DNA of 64,000 nucleotides. Origin: Flavobacteriaceae bacterium GF1. Lineage in GTDB: Bacteria > Bacteroidota > Bacteroidia > Flavobacteriales > Flavobacteriaceae. Positions 16,378 through 24,470 of the stretch are shown here, in pieces. The position numbers were made by a program, and so were the translations under genes. Where the stretch lies: positions 310,001 to 374,000 of the forward strand of contig WNKP01000002.1 in the NCBI GenBank assembly GCA_009797885.1, read 5' to 3'. Numbering within the stretch: position 1 is the stretch's first letter; every line of letters starts with the position of its first letter. Below the pieces are notes generated by a model. The model did not search any database. It was not told the origin of the DNA and saw only the letters and a program-made list of their open reading frames with translations.

Positions 16378-17601
16378 TTATAAAAAGGATACCTGTTCCG
16401 CAATGACCGTATCCATTTCCTCAAAGGAGATTGACGGGTCTGTTCGCTTCTTTACTTTTCGTATGATGCGATCGGTAACCGTTTTGACAACCAACGGATC
16501 ATAGTTTTCCGATCCAGCTTCAAAATAATCCATCACCTTTTGATTGACAAGAATCTTGTACTCTGCCAAAAACGCCCTTAATGGTGCCCTTTGAAGCCAT
16601 TCGCTATAGGCCAAAAGTTCCTCGGCAATGATTTCACCCACTTTTCCGATTGCGGCCATCCTTTTTCCCTTGGTATCCTCCAGGTCCATGGAAATGGTCT
16701 CCAAATCATGGAGCAGAACATTTTTGTTGCGGGACAGGTCCTTATGGATATTGCACGGTACCGCCAAATCAATTAGAAGTATTGGGTCCGTTGTCGCAAC
16801 AGGTATCTTTTTCACCAGGTCATGGCAGTTGCTGGCGGCACCAACAATGACATCAAAACCTTGAAAATCGTTTCTTAACACCTTGTCCCAGCCATATGTT
16901 TTGGCACGATGTCTTTTTGCCAAAGCAATTGCTTTTTCCGCTGTACGGTTACTAACGTATATATTTTTAAAGTTGAATTTGGAATTATACTTGAACAGTT
17001 GCACCACAATGTCCCCCGCTCCTATGAAAAGCACTTTCTTTTCTTTTGCAAAAGCCTTGTCAAACGTGTGGTTTATGACTTTAAGGGCTTTATAGGCTAT
17101 TGACGTGGTTCCGTCCCTAAAAAGCGTTTCATTGCTGATACGTTTATGGCTTTTGAACACGGTTTGCATGGCCCTTTCCAATAGCGAACCCTGAAGGTTG
17201 AGTTCCATCGAAAAATGATAGGCCTTTTTTATCTGGTGCACAATCTCCACATCGCCCAACACCGATGAGGCAAGTCCCGAAGAAACCTCCAATAGGTGCT
17301 TGACCGTTTTGTTGGTGGCATTGCCACACCTGAACAATTGTGAAGCCTTCGCGCGATCATTTGAAATCTTGGACCTAACCAGGAAATTGCGCATTGCCAT
17401 GGCCGGGGTGGTCACCGATTCAAAATATATCTCGGTACGATTACAAGTGACCAAAAGCAATAATCCCGAAATATCAGGAAAGGTTTTTAGGATACGGTCC
17501 ACCAAATCTTTCTTTTCCTCTTTTGGAATATGGAAGACCTCCCGTTCTGCCACCGAAGCAGTTTTGTGCGAAATGCTGATATAACGAAGTGATTTATCCA
17601 T
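16378..17601 (-). CDS. hemA: Glutamyl-tRNA reductase
   Basis: First enzyme of C5 heme synthesis, 407 residues: NADPH-dependent reduction of glutamyl-tRNA to glutamate-1-semialdehyde. The catalytic Cys53 lies in 'TCNRTEIYF'. Other signatures are 'SSGLASSVLGDVEIVHQIK', the NADPH site 'LFIGAGDIVVQL' and 'IYVSNRTAEKA'. The C-terminal dimerisation region is complete. It lies inside a cytochrome cluster rather than with hemB, hemC or hemL, so it may be a dedicated second copy that raises heme flow when the cluster is on. Confidence 0.93.
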   Translation of the reverse strand: MDKSLRYISISHKTASVAEREVFHIPKEEKKDLVDRILKTFPDISGLLLLVTCNRTEIYFESVTTPAMAMRNFLVRSKISNDRAKASQLFRCGNATNKTVKHLLEVSSGLASSVLGDVEIVHQIKKAYHFSMELNLQGSLLERAMQTVFKSHKRISNETLFRDGTTSIAYKALKVINHTFDKAFAKEKKVLFIGAGDIVVQLFKYNSKFNFKNIYVSNRTAEKAIALAKRHRAKTYGWDKVLRNDFQGFDVIVGAASNCHDLVKKIPVATTDPILLIDLAVPCNIHKDLSRNKNVLLHDLETISMDLEDTKGKRMAAIGKVGEIIAEELLAYSEWLQRAPLRAFLAEYKILVNQKVMDYFEAGSENYDPLVVKTVTDRIIRKVKKRTDPSISFEEMDTVIAEQVSFL

Positions 17602-17707
17602 AATACATCAATACTATATTACAATCCAGACCTTGCCGATACCCGTTCTGGGCCTTTTTGGTACTCACCCAATGCCCATCTGGGCAAAGGGATGGGTCAA
17701 ATCTGCA

Positions 17708-18112
17708 TTATTCCTCCAACATGGTCTTCATGTAGTTGATGACCAACCACATATCTTCCTCATCGGGAATCTTTTTCTCATAATTTGGCATGTCATCCCT
17801 ACCAATGTAACTCTTGTAAAAAATGACCCCATCTGATTGGGCATGAAATTCCGCTGTGGAAAAATCTCCCAAAAATCCCTCCACCTCATCTGCTTTTGGG
17901 CCATCTCCATAGCCTTCTTTACCGTGGCAGGACTTACAGTGTTTGTTGTAAAGGGATTTTCCAATATCCAGGTCCACTGTGGGATCGGTAGGATTTGTCA
18001 TGCTTAGGTACTCTTCAGGGATGTCCCACTCCTCTTGATAATCGTCATAAGCGAACGAATGGAATAGGAATGATACCAATCCGATAATTGCCAATAATCT
18101 AACTGTTTTCAT
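17708..18112 (-). CDS. Soluble monoheme cytochrome c
   Basis: A 134-residue class I cytochrome c. A signal peptide (cut near 'HSFA') is followed by the single heme site 'KHCKSCHGKEGYGDG'. The sixth-ligand Met is probably the one in 'GRDDMPNYEKKI'; the closing helix is 'EDMWLVINYMKTM'. It would shuttle electrons in the periplasm between the NrfD/Fe-S module and other cytochromes. The gap to hemA is 106 bp and contains a small hairpin centred near 17675. Confidence 0.88.
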   Translation of the reverse strand: MKTVRLLAIIGLVSFLFHSFAYDDYQEEWDIPEEYLSMTNPTDPTVDLDIGKSLYNKHCKSCHGKEGYGDGPKADEVEGFLGDFSTAEFHAQSDGVIFYKSYIGRDDMPNYEKKIPDEEDMWLVINYMKTMLEE

Positions 18113-18186
18113 TTTTGATAGTATTATTTTTTAATTCCAACTCTTTGCCAATAGGCGGACCCGCGAGTTGTTGATGGGCCATATCT

Positions 18187-19086
18187 TTACTTCATGGGCT
18201 CCGTTTTCAACTTTTGCCCTTCTTTTTTTATTTTGAACAGGTTGGTGATCGTATATGCGAAATTGCCCCAAATACCGACCAATAAAATGGTTAGTACCAC
18301 ATACATCCAAATGGGGGCCACTTCGGACCACAAACTGTTTTCATCTTCCTGATTCGAACTATTCGGAACTTTCCATTCCACCGTTTTTTTCTGGACCACA
18401 TCACCATAATCATCGTGGTCTTCAATGATGGCGAATACGGTCATATTCCCGTCCACATCCCCTGGAAGGTCTGCAGGCATCTTAAATTCATACGTCCCGT
18501 CCTCAATGGTGCCTTCATCCATAACCATTCTGGAGAGCATTCCCTGTACGGAAACAATCACATCGGCTTCTTCCAATGGGATTGCCACTCCCAGACTATC
18601 CAAAATATGTGCATTGACCTGAACGGTCTGCACACTGTCCTTTTCTGCCAATTCCACTGATAGCTGTACGTCTTTTGTGCTAATTTCCCGCTCTTGCCTT
18701 TTCATTTCGTCCGTACCTGCAAAAACAGCCCTTAAGGTAAACTTACCTTCTTTGTCCGTTAAATAGGACTGATCCTTTGGCAGTATAATATGGGCAATAC
18801 CTTCCTTGGAAGTTTTGGCCGTACCCAATGCTACCTTTTCTTCTTCCGACACATTAAAAAAGCTTATCTCGGCACCATACACGGGCAACCTGTCCTTTCT
18901 GTCTTTCTTGTTTGCCGCTATAAAACTAGCTTCCAACATTCGCGACTGATCCGGTTGTTTTATGGTTTTAAAACGGAACCGAATCCGGTAATCACGCAGA
19001 TTGATTTCCTGTGCCATTACATTTGGTGCCACAAACAGACCGAATAGCAAAAAGGATATGATATATGTGGATAAATTGAACTTCAT
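18187..19086 (-). CDS. Periplasmic C-terminally anchored protein, Ig-like
   Basis: A 299-residue protein with a signal peptide ending near 'NVMAQ', two beta-rich segments ('LPVYGAEISFFNVSEEEK', 'VAIPLEEADVIVSV') resembling Ig-like or carboxypeptidase-regulatory repeats, and a C-terminal membrane helix ('MYVVLTILLVGIWGNFAY'). No catalytic motif is visible. Its ATG overlaps the stop of the NrfD gene by 4 bp, so it is probably a structural or assembly partner of that membrane subunit. Confidence 0.7.
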   Translation of the reverse strand: MKFNLSTYIISFLLFGLFVAPNVMAQEINLRDYRIRFRFKTIKQPDQSRMLEASFIAANKKDRKDRLPVYGAEISFFNVSEEEKVALGTAKTSKEGIAHIILPKDQSYLTDKEGKFTLRAVFAGTDEMKRQEREISTKDVQLSVELAEKDSVQTVQVNAHILDSLGVAIPLEEADVIVSVQGMLSRMVMDEGTIEDGTYEFKMPADLPGDVDGNMTVFAIIEDHDDYGDVVQKKTVEWKVPNSSNQEDENSLWSEVAPIWMYVVLTILLVGIWGNFAYTITNLFKIKKEGQKLKTEPMK

Positions 19087-20426
19087 GGCTGCTGTTGTTG
19101 AGTTAATCCATCACGTCTTACCTTCCCTTTCTTTTCATAATCGATGATTCCAGACATGGGAATAATGGGCACCAATCGCATCAAAAGCATAAAGAACAGG
19201 ACAAATGCCGCAACCCCGGCGAAACTTAAGGCCCATTCTACCCAAGTTGCGGAGTAATGTACAAATTCAGGTCGGGTATCTTGTATGGGTAAATAGGGCG
19301 TTTCCTGAGTGGGTACCACGATCAAATAGCGATTGAACCACAATCCGACCACAGCAATGACCGCTGCAAAAGTGATGGTCTTTATGGTTCTAAGTTTTTT
19401 AAAGAACACAATCGCAATAGGTACCAATATGCCAATATAATTGGCAAGGATGAACATCCAGAAATAGTCATTGAACAACGTTTCCAACAAATTGGCATCA
19501 TGTGTTTTATGGCTGAACCATCGTGCAAAATACTCACTAAAGGTAAAGTAACCGTACAGTAATGCGGTAATCAGTAAGATCACTCCCGCACTCAAAAAAT
19601 GGGCTTTTCGGATGTAATGGTCCAGCTTAAAATACTTGCGGATCAAATACATGGCAATGATAACGACCCCTATACCGGAATAAAGACCGGCCACAATGAA
19701 ATATGGCGCAAAGATGGTACTGTTCCAACCAGGTTGTAGCGTTAGGCTAAATATCCATGCCAGGACCGAATAGGTAACAATGGCCAGGGCAATGACCATG
19801 GCGGACATGATCTTGGTAATTTTATGGAGCCTCCTTCGTTGTGTGGGGGTATCCTGATATCCAATGGCCAATGAGGTGTAAAGCTTTTTTCTCCATTTTG
19901 GCAAGCCTTCACTGTTATCCCTGAGGATGGCAAAATCCGGAATAAAGGTGAGGTACAGATAAAGAAGGCATCCTATCAGATCCGTAGTAATGGCTATGAC
20001 GTCCCAGGTAATGGGGGATTGGATCCTTGGGTATATGAACAGATAGTGTAACCTATCCAATCGGGCCATACACAAAATAATAAATATGGGTCCAACGATC
20101 AGGGATACCACGGTAATGATTTCCACTATCCTGGAGACGGCATTTTTCCATGGGGTATTAAAAAAATGTAAAACCCCGGAAGCAAATGCCCCTGAATAAC
20201 TGAGACATAGGAAAAAAATGAAGTTAATGGTATAAATACCCCAGACCACATTATCCCGCATACCGGTAACCACTTGTCCCTTGGTCAACTGCACCACAAG
20301 TGCCACCAGTCCATATAGAATGAATGCCACTAAAATGGCCATCCATATTTTGGACCATTTGCTAGGTTTTAGCAGCATGGGCGAGAACTCCTTTACCAAT
20401 TCCTTTTTTCGTATGGTGACGTCCAT
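19083..20426 (-). CDS. NrfD/PsrC-family quinol-interacting membrane subunit
   Basis: A 447-residue integral membrane protein with about ten helices, including 'NFIFFLCLSYSGAFASGVL', 'LIVGPIFIILCMARLDRL' and 'WNSTIFAPYFIVAGLYSGIGV'. These are typical of NrfD-like subunits that exchange electrons and protons with menaquinol. The Fe-S partner gene is 9 bp upstream. With the multiheme cytochromes this forms a quinol:cytochrome module; direction of flow is not given by sequence. Confidence 0.9.
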   Translation of the reverse strand: MDVTIRKKELVKEFSPMLLKPSKWSKIWMAILVAFILYGLVALVVQLTKGQVVTGMRDNVVWGIYTINFIFFLCLSYSGAFASGVLHFFNTPWKNAVSRIVEIITVVSLIVGPIFIILCMARLDRLHYLFIYPRIQSPITWDVIAITTDLIGCLLYLYLTFIPDFAILRDNSEGLPKWRKKLYTSLAIGYQDTPTQRRRLHKITKIMSAMVIALAIVTYSVLAWIFSLTLQPGWNSTIFAPYFIVAGLYSGIGVVIIAMYLIRKYFKLDHYIRKAHFLSAGVILLITALLYGYFTFSEYFARWFSHKTHDANLLETLFNDYFWMFILANYIGILVPIAIVFFKKLRTIKTITFAAVIAVVGLWFNRYLIVVPTQETPYLPIQDTRPEFVHYSATWVEWALSFAGVAAFVLFFMLLMRLVPIIPMSGIIDYEKKGKVRRDGLTQQQQP

Positions 20427-20435
20427 AGTTTTACG

Positions 20436-21419
20436 TTAAATCTTTCCTTTTTCTTTCATATCCTGCACGTAGGGTACGTCCTTGTAGCGCTCAATGATCT
20501 CCTCGTCCACATCAAAGCCACGTTCCAATGGAAACTGTCTATCAACTGGGGGCAGATAGTATACATTGGGTTTGGTACCTAGATGTTCCAGGTAGCGGTA
20601 TCCGCCCCGATCGTTGATCAATTCAGAGAACCGTACGGTCTCTTCCCCATTGGTGACCATATCCTCATTTTTGTCCCCAAAATAAATGACGCCCATTGGG
20701 CAGGAGCTTACGCAATGCGGCAATTTCCCCTGCCGGATCATGTCCGGACAAAAATCACACTTCATCACGGTACCCACTTCCCCGGGAACACTGGTTTCGG
20801 GAGAATAGGGCAGATCCGTGTTGTCAAACTTCGGTTTATGGCTCCAATGGAACTGGCGAACGGAATAGGGGCAACTGGTGACGCAAAACTTACACCCAAT
20901 ACAACGCTCATTATCAATCAGTACAATACCGTCGTCCCGCTTAAACGTAGCTCCCGTGGGACATACGGTGACACAAGGGGGCTCATCACAATGGTAGCAA
21001 GGTTTTGGAAACCAGTAGGGATCGGCTTCCTCATGATCTTGAAGCAAAAGTATCTTCATGTACTCCTCATTGTAGTCCAGATGATGTGCTTTCTGGCAAC
21101 TCTCCACACAGGTCCGTGCATTTTTGCATTTGGACAGGTCAATCACCATCACAAACTTGCGACCGGGGATGCCCTTTCTGGATTCCTCGGGGGTAATATG
21201 CGCTTCGGGATAGTTGTTGATGCTCTCTGCGTCCACTTCCACCATCTTTCCATCCGGGGTGAGCACCCTTATCTTCTCACCAGATGCTTTTAGTTCTTCC
21301 TCAGATGTCAAATTGGCCAGCAGACTGGCCCCTGCCACGGTGGTTGCCCCAGATAGTAACCCCATTTTCAGGAATTTGCGTCTATTGGTACCGTTTTGAG
21401 TTGTCTTGTCGTCTTTCAT
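20436..21419 (-). CDS. Tat-exported four-cluster ferredoxin-like subunit (NrfC/HybA-like)
   Basis: A 327-residue electron-transfer protein. The N-terminus has a twin-Arg signal 'NRRKFLKMGLLSGATTVAG'. Sixteen-Cys architecture follows in four groups: 'CKNARTCVESC', 'CYHCDEPPCVTVCPTGA', 'CIGCKFCVTSCPYSVRQF' and 'CDFCPDMIRQGKLPHCVSSC'. The first group has an unusual C-x5-C spacing. It should bind up to four 4Fe-4S clusters and link the NrfD subunit to periplasmic cytochromes. Confidence 0.9.
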   Translation of the reverse strand: MKDDKTTQNGTNRRKFLKMGLLSGATTVAGASLLANLTSEEELKASGEKIRVLTPDGKMVEVDAESINNYPEAHITPEESRKGIPGRKFVMVIDLSKCKNARTCVESCQKAHHLDYNEEYMKILLLQDHEEADPYWFPKPCYHCDEPPCVTVCPTGATFKRDDGIVLIDNERCIGCKFCVTSCPYSVRQFHWSHKPKFDNTDLPYSPETSVPGEVGTVMKCDFCPDMIRQGKLPHCVSSCPMGVIYFGDKNEDMVTNGEETVRFSELINDRGGYRYLEHLGTKPNVYYLPPVDRQFPLERGFDVDEEIIERYKDVPYVQDMKEKGKI

Positions 21420-21471
21420 AAATTGACCCTTTTGAGGAAACCCTTACTTAAGTGTTATCCATTGACCAGGA

Positions 21472-22320
21472 TTAAAAATTATAGTTTCTCGTAATATTGA
21501 ATCCAAACAGAATGTCCCCACCCCAGAAATCGTTCGTGTTTTTCATATAGTTCTGTTGCGGCACAATGCCATTGGCGTTCGATATGAACAGGGTGAAGGC
21601 ATGCGCAGAAGTGGCGATTTCAAAACCAAAACTAAATGTAGGTTCCGAACGAAGATCCTCCCTCCAACTACTGGTAAAAGGTTGGCTATAATCCCACATA
21701 ATTGAGGTCTGATCACTTATTTTGTAACGCCCGCCAAATGAAGCGGCAAAAAGATCGTTCTTCATCCCATCCTGTACCAGGTTAAAATGCGAGAGGCTAG
21801 AGGTCAATTGCATGGATAGTTTTGAGTTGAACCTACGTGCAATAATGATTTGATTGAAATAAGAGTACCTGTGTTGGTCCACAATGAAGTTTTCCCTTCT
21901 TCTCGCATCTATAGTAAAATTCCCATAGTAGGAAACGCTTACCGGTATCCTGTCCGATCGTGTTTGGTTCAGGAGGCCTACCTTCCAATTAAAGTCTTGG
22001 AGACGATCGAATTTTGTGGTCCCAAAACCAAGGGTTACACGATCATGTATCGAATAGGCAATTCCCATGCGGATGTTGGAGGGTCCCCAAAATCCCAACA
22101 TATCGTTTGTGCCGCCGTTTATGAGGCCAAATCTATGGGACATTTGTACCTCCAGCGTATTTTTTCGAAAGAGTACATTGCTGGGATTATCAATAATAAA
22201 GGAGCTTTCAAATGCTGGGCGTGCCGGTTTGTCCTCAATGGAGTCCTTTGCTTTTTTTTGGGAAAAAAGACCTAGGTGGAACAATAATAGGGCAAAACAT
22301 AGTATTCTAGAACTTTTCAT
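21472..22320 (-). CDS. DUF5777-family outer-membrane beta-barrel
   Basis: A 282-residue protein with a signal peptide (cut near 'LFSQKK') followed by alternating-residue strands such as 'NTLEVQMSHRFGLINGG', 'NIRMGIAYSIHDRVTLGFG' and 'FSFGFEIATSAHAFTLFIS', ending 'ILFGFNITRNYNF' with a C-terminal Phe. This is the DUF5777 pattern. Location in the outer membrane is strongly suggested. It lies between cytochrome lipoproteins and the NrfCD-like pair, so it may house or support an electron conduit; that is inference. Confidence 0.82.
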   Translation of the reverse strand: MKSSRILCFALLLFHLGLFSQKKAKDSIEDKPARPAFESSFIIDNPSNVLFRKNTLEVQMSHRFGLINGGTNDMLGFWGPSNIRMGIAYSIHDRVTLGFGTTKFDRLQDFNWKVGLLNQTRSDRIPVSVSYYGNFTIDARRRENFIVDQHRYSYFNQIIIARRFNSKLSMQLTSSLSHFNLVQDGMKNDLFAASFGGRYKISDQTSIMWDYSQPFTSSWREDLRSEPTFSFGFEIATSAHAFTLFISNANGIVPQQNYMKNTNDFWGGDILFGFNITRNYNF

Positions 22321-22334
22321 AGTCGATTGTCTTA

Positions 22335-22721
22335 TTAGTTATTCTCAGCACCACGGTCAATCCAACCTTTTATCAGGGCAATTTCTTCTACAGTAAGGGA
22401 AAATCCAGCTCCCACGGGGTGGTTGTTTCCAGGTAATGCGTTAAAGAAAGCACTGTTTTCCGCGTCCCCGGGAACTAGGGTTCCTATAATGGCATCATAG
22501 GAATTCCCCTCCGTTAAATCGGGATTGGCAACGGTACCGTTATGACAAGTAGTACAGTCCCTACCTTCCAACATGAACAAGGGTTGAATATCGTCCCTAA
22601 AAGAAATGGGCACATCTACGGGAATGTCCGGAATCTCTTCTTCTACCTCCTGATCGTAATAACAGGAAAAGCACAATAACCCAAGACCGCCTACTAAGAG
22701 TGTTTTAAGTTGTTTTTTCAT
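22335..22721 (-). CDS. Monoheme cytochrome c lipoprotein
   Basis: A 128-residue lipoprotein (lipobox 'LLCFSC') with one heme motif, 'GRDCTTCHNGTVANPDL', in a domain of the type 'DIQPLFMLEGRDC' found in cytochrome domains of surface complexes. The C-terminal 'LTVEEIALIKGWIDRGA' is the usual closing helix. It starts 14 bp before the barrel gene, so cotranslation with the barrel is likely. Confidence 0.87.
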   Translation of the reverse strand: MKKQLKTLLVGGLGLLCFSCYYDQEVEEEIPDIPVDVPISFRDDIQPLFMLEGRDCTTCHNGTVANPDLTEGNSYDAIIGTLVPGDAENSAFFNALPGNNHPVGAGFSLTVEEIALIKGWIDRGAENN

Positions 22722-22834
22722 TGTATTCGTATAAAATCATCGTACTCCAATATGTCAGGGAAAGAAACCCCAATCCTCCGTTGGTTACCTATTATGGGCA
22801 ATCCATGTATGTCAAGGCACGTCACAATACGCAT

Positions 22835-22862
22835 GGATTCCATCCCCTTGGAATGGGAATCC
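22835..22862 (-). other. Hairpin in the cytochrome operon leader/intergene
   Basis: GGATTCC pairs with GGAATCC (22835-22841, 22856-22862), with an alternative inner pairing ATTCCA/TGGAAT. It lies just after the hexaheme gene in the 148-bp gap before the monoheme gene. No T-run follows, so an RNA-processing or stability element is more likely than a terminator. Confidence 0.35.
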
Positions 22863-22869
22863 CCGTGTT

Positions 22870-24009
22870 TTATGGACTCTGTAGGGCTTCAATGGAATTC
22901 GTCAGCAATGCCCTGGAATACGCGGGATTGTGTGTCCCGCTACTTTGATCTTCCAAAAGGGTCATATAATTCCATGCGGCTTGAGCCTCTGCCGTGGTGA
23001 AAATACCTTCATTGGATCGGTCCGTATCGCTACCATCAGGGAAGTCTATGATAAGACCAACAACCGGTACTCCCGTGCCCACGGGATTGCCATCCGCATC
23101 AAAAACCGGATTACCGTCTGCGTCTTCCGCATATTCCTCACCTACAACTTCGCTCAACAGCTGTTTCAATATGGCCATATCTTCCGTAAATCCGGCCAGT
23201 TCTGAAGGTATGCCATTGGTGTGGCAAGCCACACAAGAGGCTTCAGTAACGTTCCAAGAGTGGAGACCTTCATTGATATCGGTGGATTCCCCCATATGGC
23301 AACTGACGCAGGAAGCTCCGGTTCTATGTACCGCAGAGGCCACTCCGGGATATCCTACCGATCCCGCTATATTGGCTCCCATGATCCCTTCCAACATAGT
23401 GGATTGTGGCCCATGGTGGGGTCCAAAACGGGTGGTGGCAACAACATACTTACCTGTTCCATCCTCAGCTGGGATTACATAGCTGTTCCTAGGCTGGTGG
23501 CAAACGGTGCAGTTGTTGCTGGTACCTCCAAAATCAATAACTGTGTTTGGATCCAGTTCCAGGGCAACAGGTTCTATGCTCCTTAAAGCATAATCAATTC
23601 CATCGTTTTCAAAGTCGAAGGTTTCGTGGCTGTCATGACAGGTCGCACAGGTAATGGGTGAATTGTTGGACAAACTGCTCGGATCCACCTCACCAAAGGC
23701 TAAAAAGTCCAAATGGCCCAATGTGGAGTGACATGCCGCACAATCTTCCCTTGCGCCCGCAAAGGTGTAAACAAAGCCGGCCCCATGTGAGGACAAGGCA
23801 AAGGAACCTTCTACAATTTCACTGGTAGCGTTGGAATGGCAAGTGACGCAAGAGGCAATTCCATCAACCCCGTCAGCTCCGTCAATTCCATCGATTCCAT
23901 CAATTCCGTCGACTCCCGGTGGTCCAGGAATGGGGTCACTGGTGCATTGAACAAATAGTAGACTCGATGCAACCACTATCAGCAAACGAATAAGCATTAA
24001 ATTTTTCAT
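22870..24009 (-). CDS. Hexaheme cytochrome c lipoprotein with collagen-like stalk
   Basis: A 379-residue lipoprotein (lipobox 'LLFVQC'). Directly after the lipid anchor come eight Gly-x-y triplets from 'GPPGVDGIDG' on, a collagen-like spacer. Six CXXCH sites follow: CVTCH, CAACH, CATCH, CTVCH, CVSCH and CVACH, plus extra His residues ('GPHHGPQ') that can serve as distal ligands. No CXXCK site is seen. It is first in the minus-strand cytochrome cluster and is the best candidate for the terminal or surface-exposed redox protein. Confidence 0.9.
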   Translation of the reverse strand: MKNLMLIRLLIVVASSLLFVQCTSDPIPGPPGVDGIDGIDGIDGADGVDGIASCVTCHSNATSEIVEGSFALSSHGAGFVYTFAGAREDCAACHSTLGHLDFLAFGEVDPSSLSNNSPITCATCHDSHETFDFENDGIDYALRSIEPVALELDPNTVIDFGGTSNNCTVCHQPRNSYVIPAEDGTGKYVVATTRFGPHHGPQSTMLEGIMGANIAGSVGYPGVASAVHRTGASCVSCHMGESTDINEGLHSWNVTEASCVACHTNGIPSELAGFTEDMAILKQLLSEVVGEEYAEDADGNPVFDADGNPVGTGVPVVGLIIDFPDGSDTDRSNEGIFTTAEAQAAWNYMTLLEDQSSGTHNPAYSRALLTNSIEALQSP

Positions 24010-24470
24010 ATGATTGATAGTTTTACTATTAAATAAGGTTGTTAAAATATTGGTTATGTTAGGAAAACATTAAAAATTGCGTGTAAAAATATATAGGTAA
24101 CGCATGATGAAATATGATATTTATCATTAAAGCTCCTTAAAAATGAGAAATTCGCAAAAAAAAGGCTAATTAAGAATGATTCTAAAAAAAAGAGGAGAAT
24201 CCATTGAAAAATGTTAAAAGACCAAACCCATGGTTTCGGATGTTGACCCGAAAGGTTTTAAGGTTAAATCATGCTTTGTTCCAAAACACTTTCACAGGGA
24301 TCATGCCTTACTTTGTTCAATGAACAGGAAAAATTGCAGGGCGGGGAATGAATTTTTATGGCGCGAACGACCAACTCCCCATCTGTCCAGCAAGGAGGTT
24401 TTTCGAATTTTGATATCAGTTTACTGGCATGACCTATGGTGTCACCATATTTTCCCAATGGTTTCGGATT
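24010..24470. other. Intergenic region with cytochrome-operon promoter
   Basis: About 460 bases. The half next to the hexaheme gene is very AT-rich and holds the FNR-like operator at 24114-24127. The other half is less AT-rich and contains a 12-mer, ATGGTTTCGGAT, twice (24230-24241 and 24458-24469). Short frames on both strands have no family pattern. No gene is supported. Confidence 0.5.
24114..24127. promoter_or_regulatory. FNR/CRP-type operator upstream of cytochrome cluster
   Basis: ATGATATTTATCAT, with arms ATGATA/TATCAT and core TGAT-N4-ATCA, matches the FNR/CRP family layout. It is 105 bp before the hexaheme cytochrome start and is 13/14 identical to the site before ccsBA. Confidence 0.6.

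Noticed and set aside
20583-21293. Plus-strand frame of 236 codons
   Set aside because: It lies antisense to the four-cluster Fe-S gene, has no family pattern, and is explained by stop-poor complementary sequence.
24264-24458. 64-codon minus-strand frame in the gap before the cytochrome operon
   Set aside because: No signal, no family pattern, and an overlapping plus-strand frame of similar quality; both look like chance.
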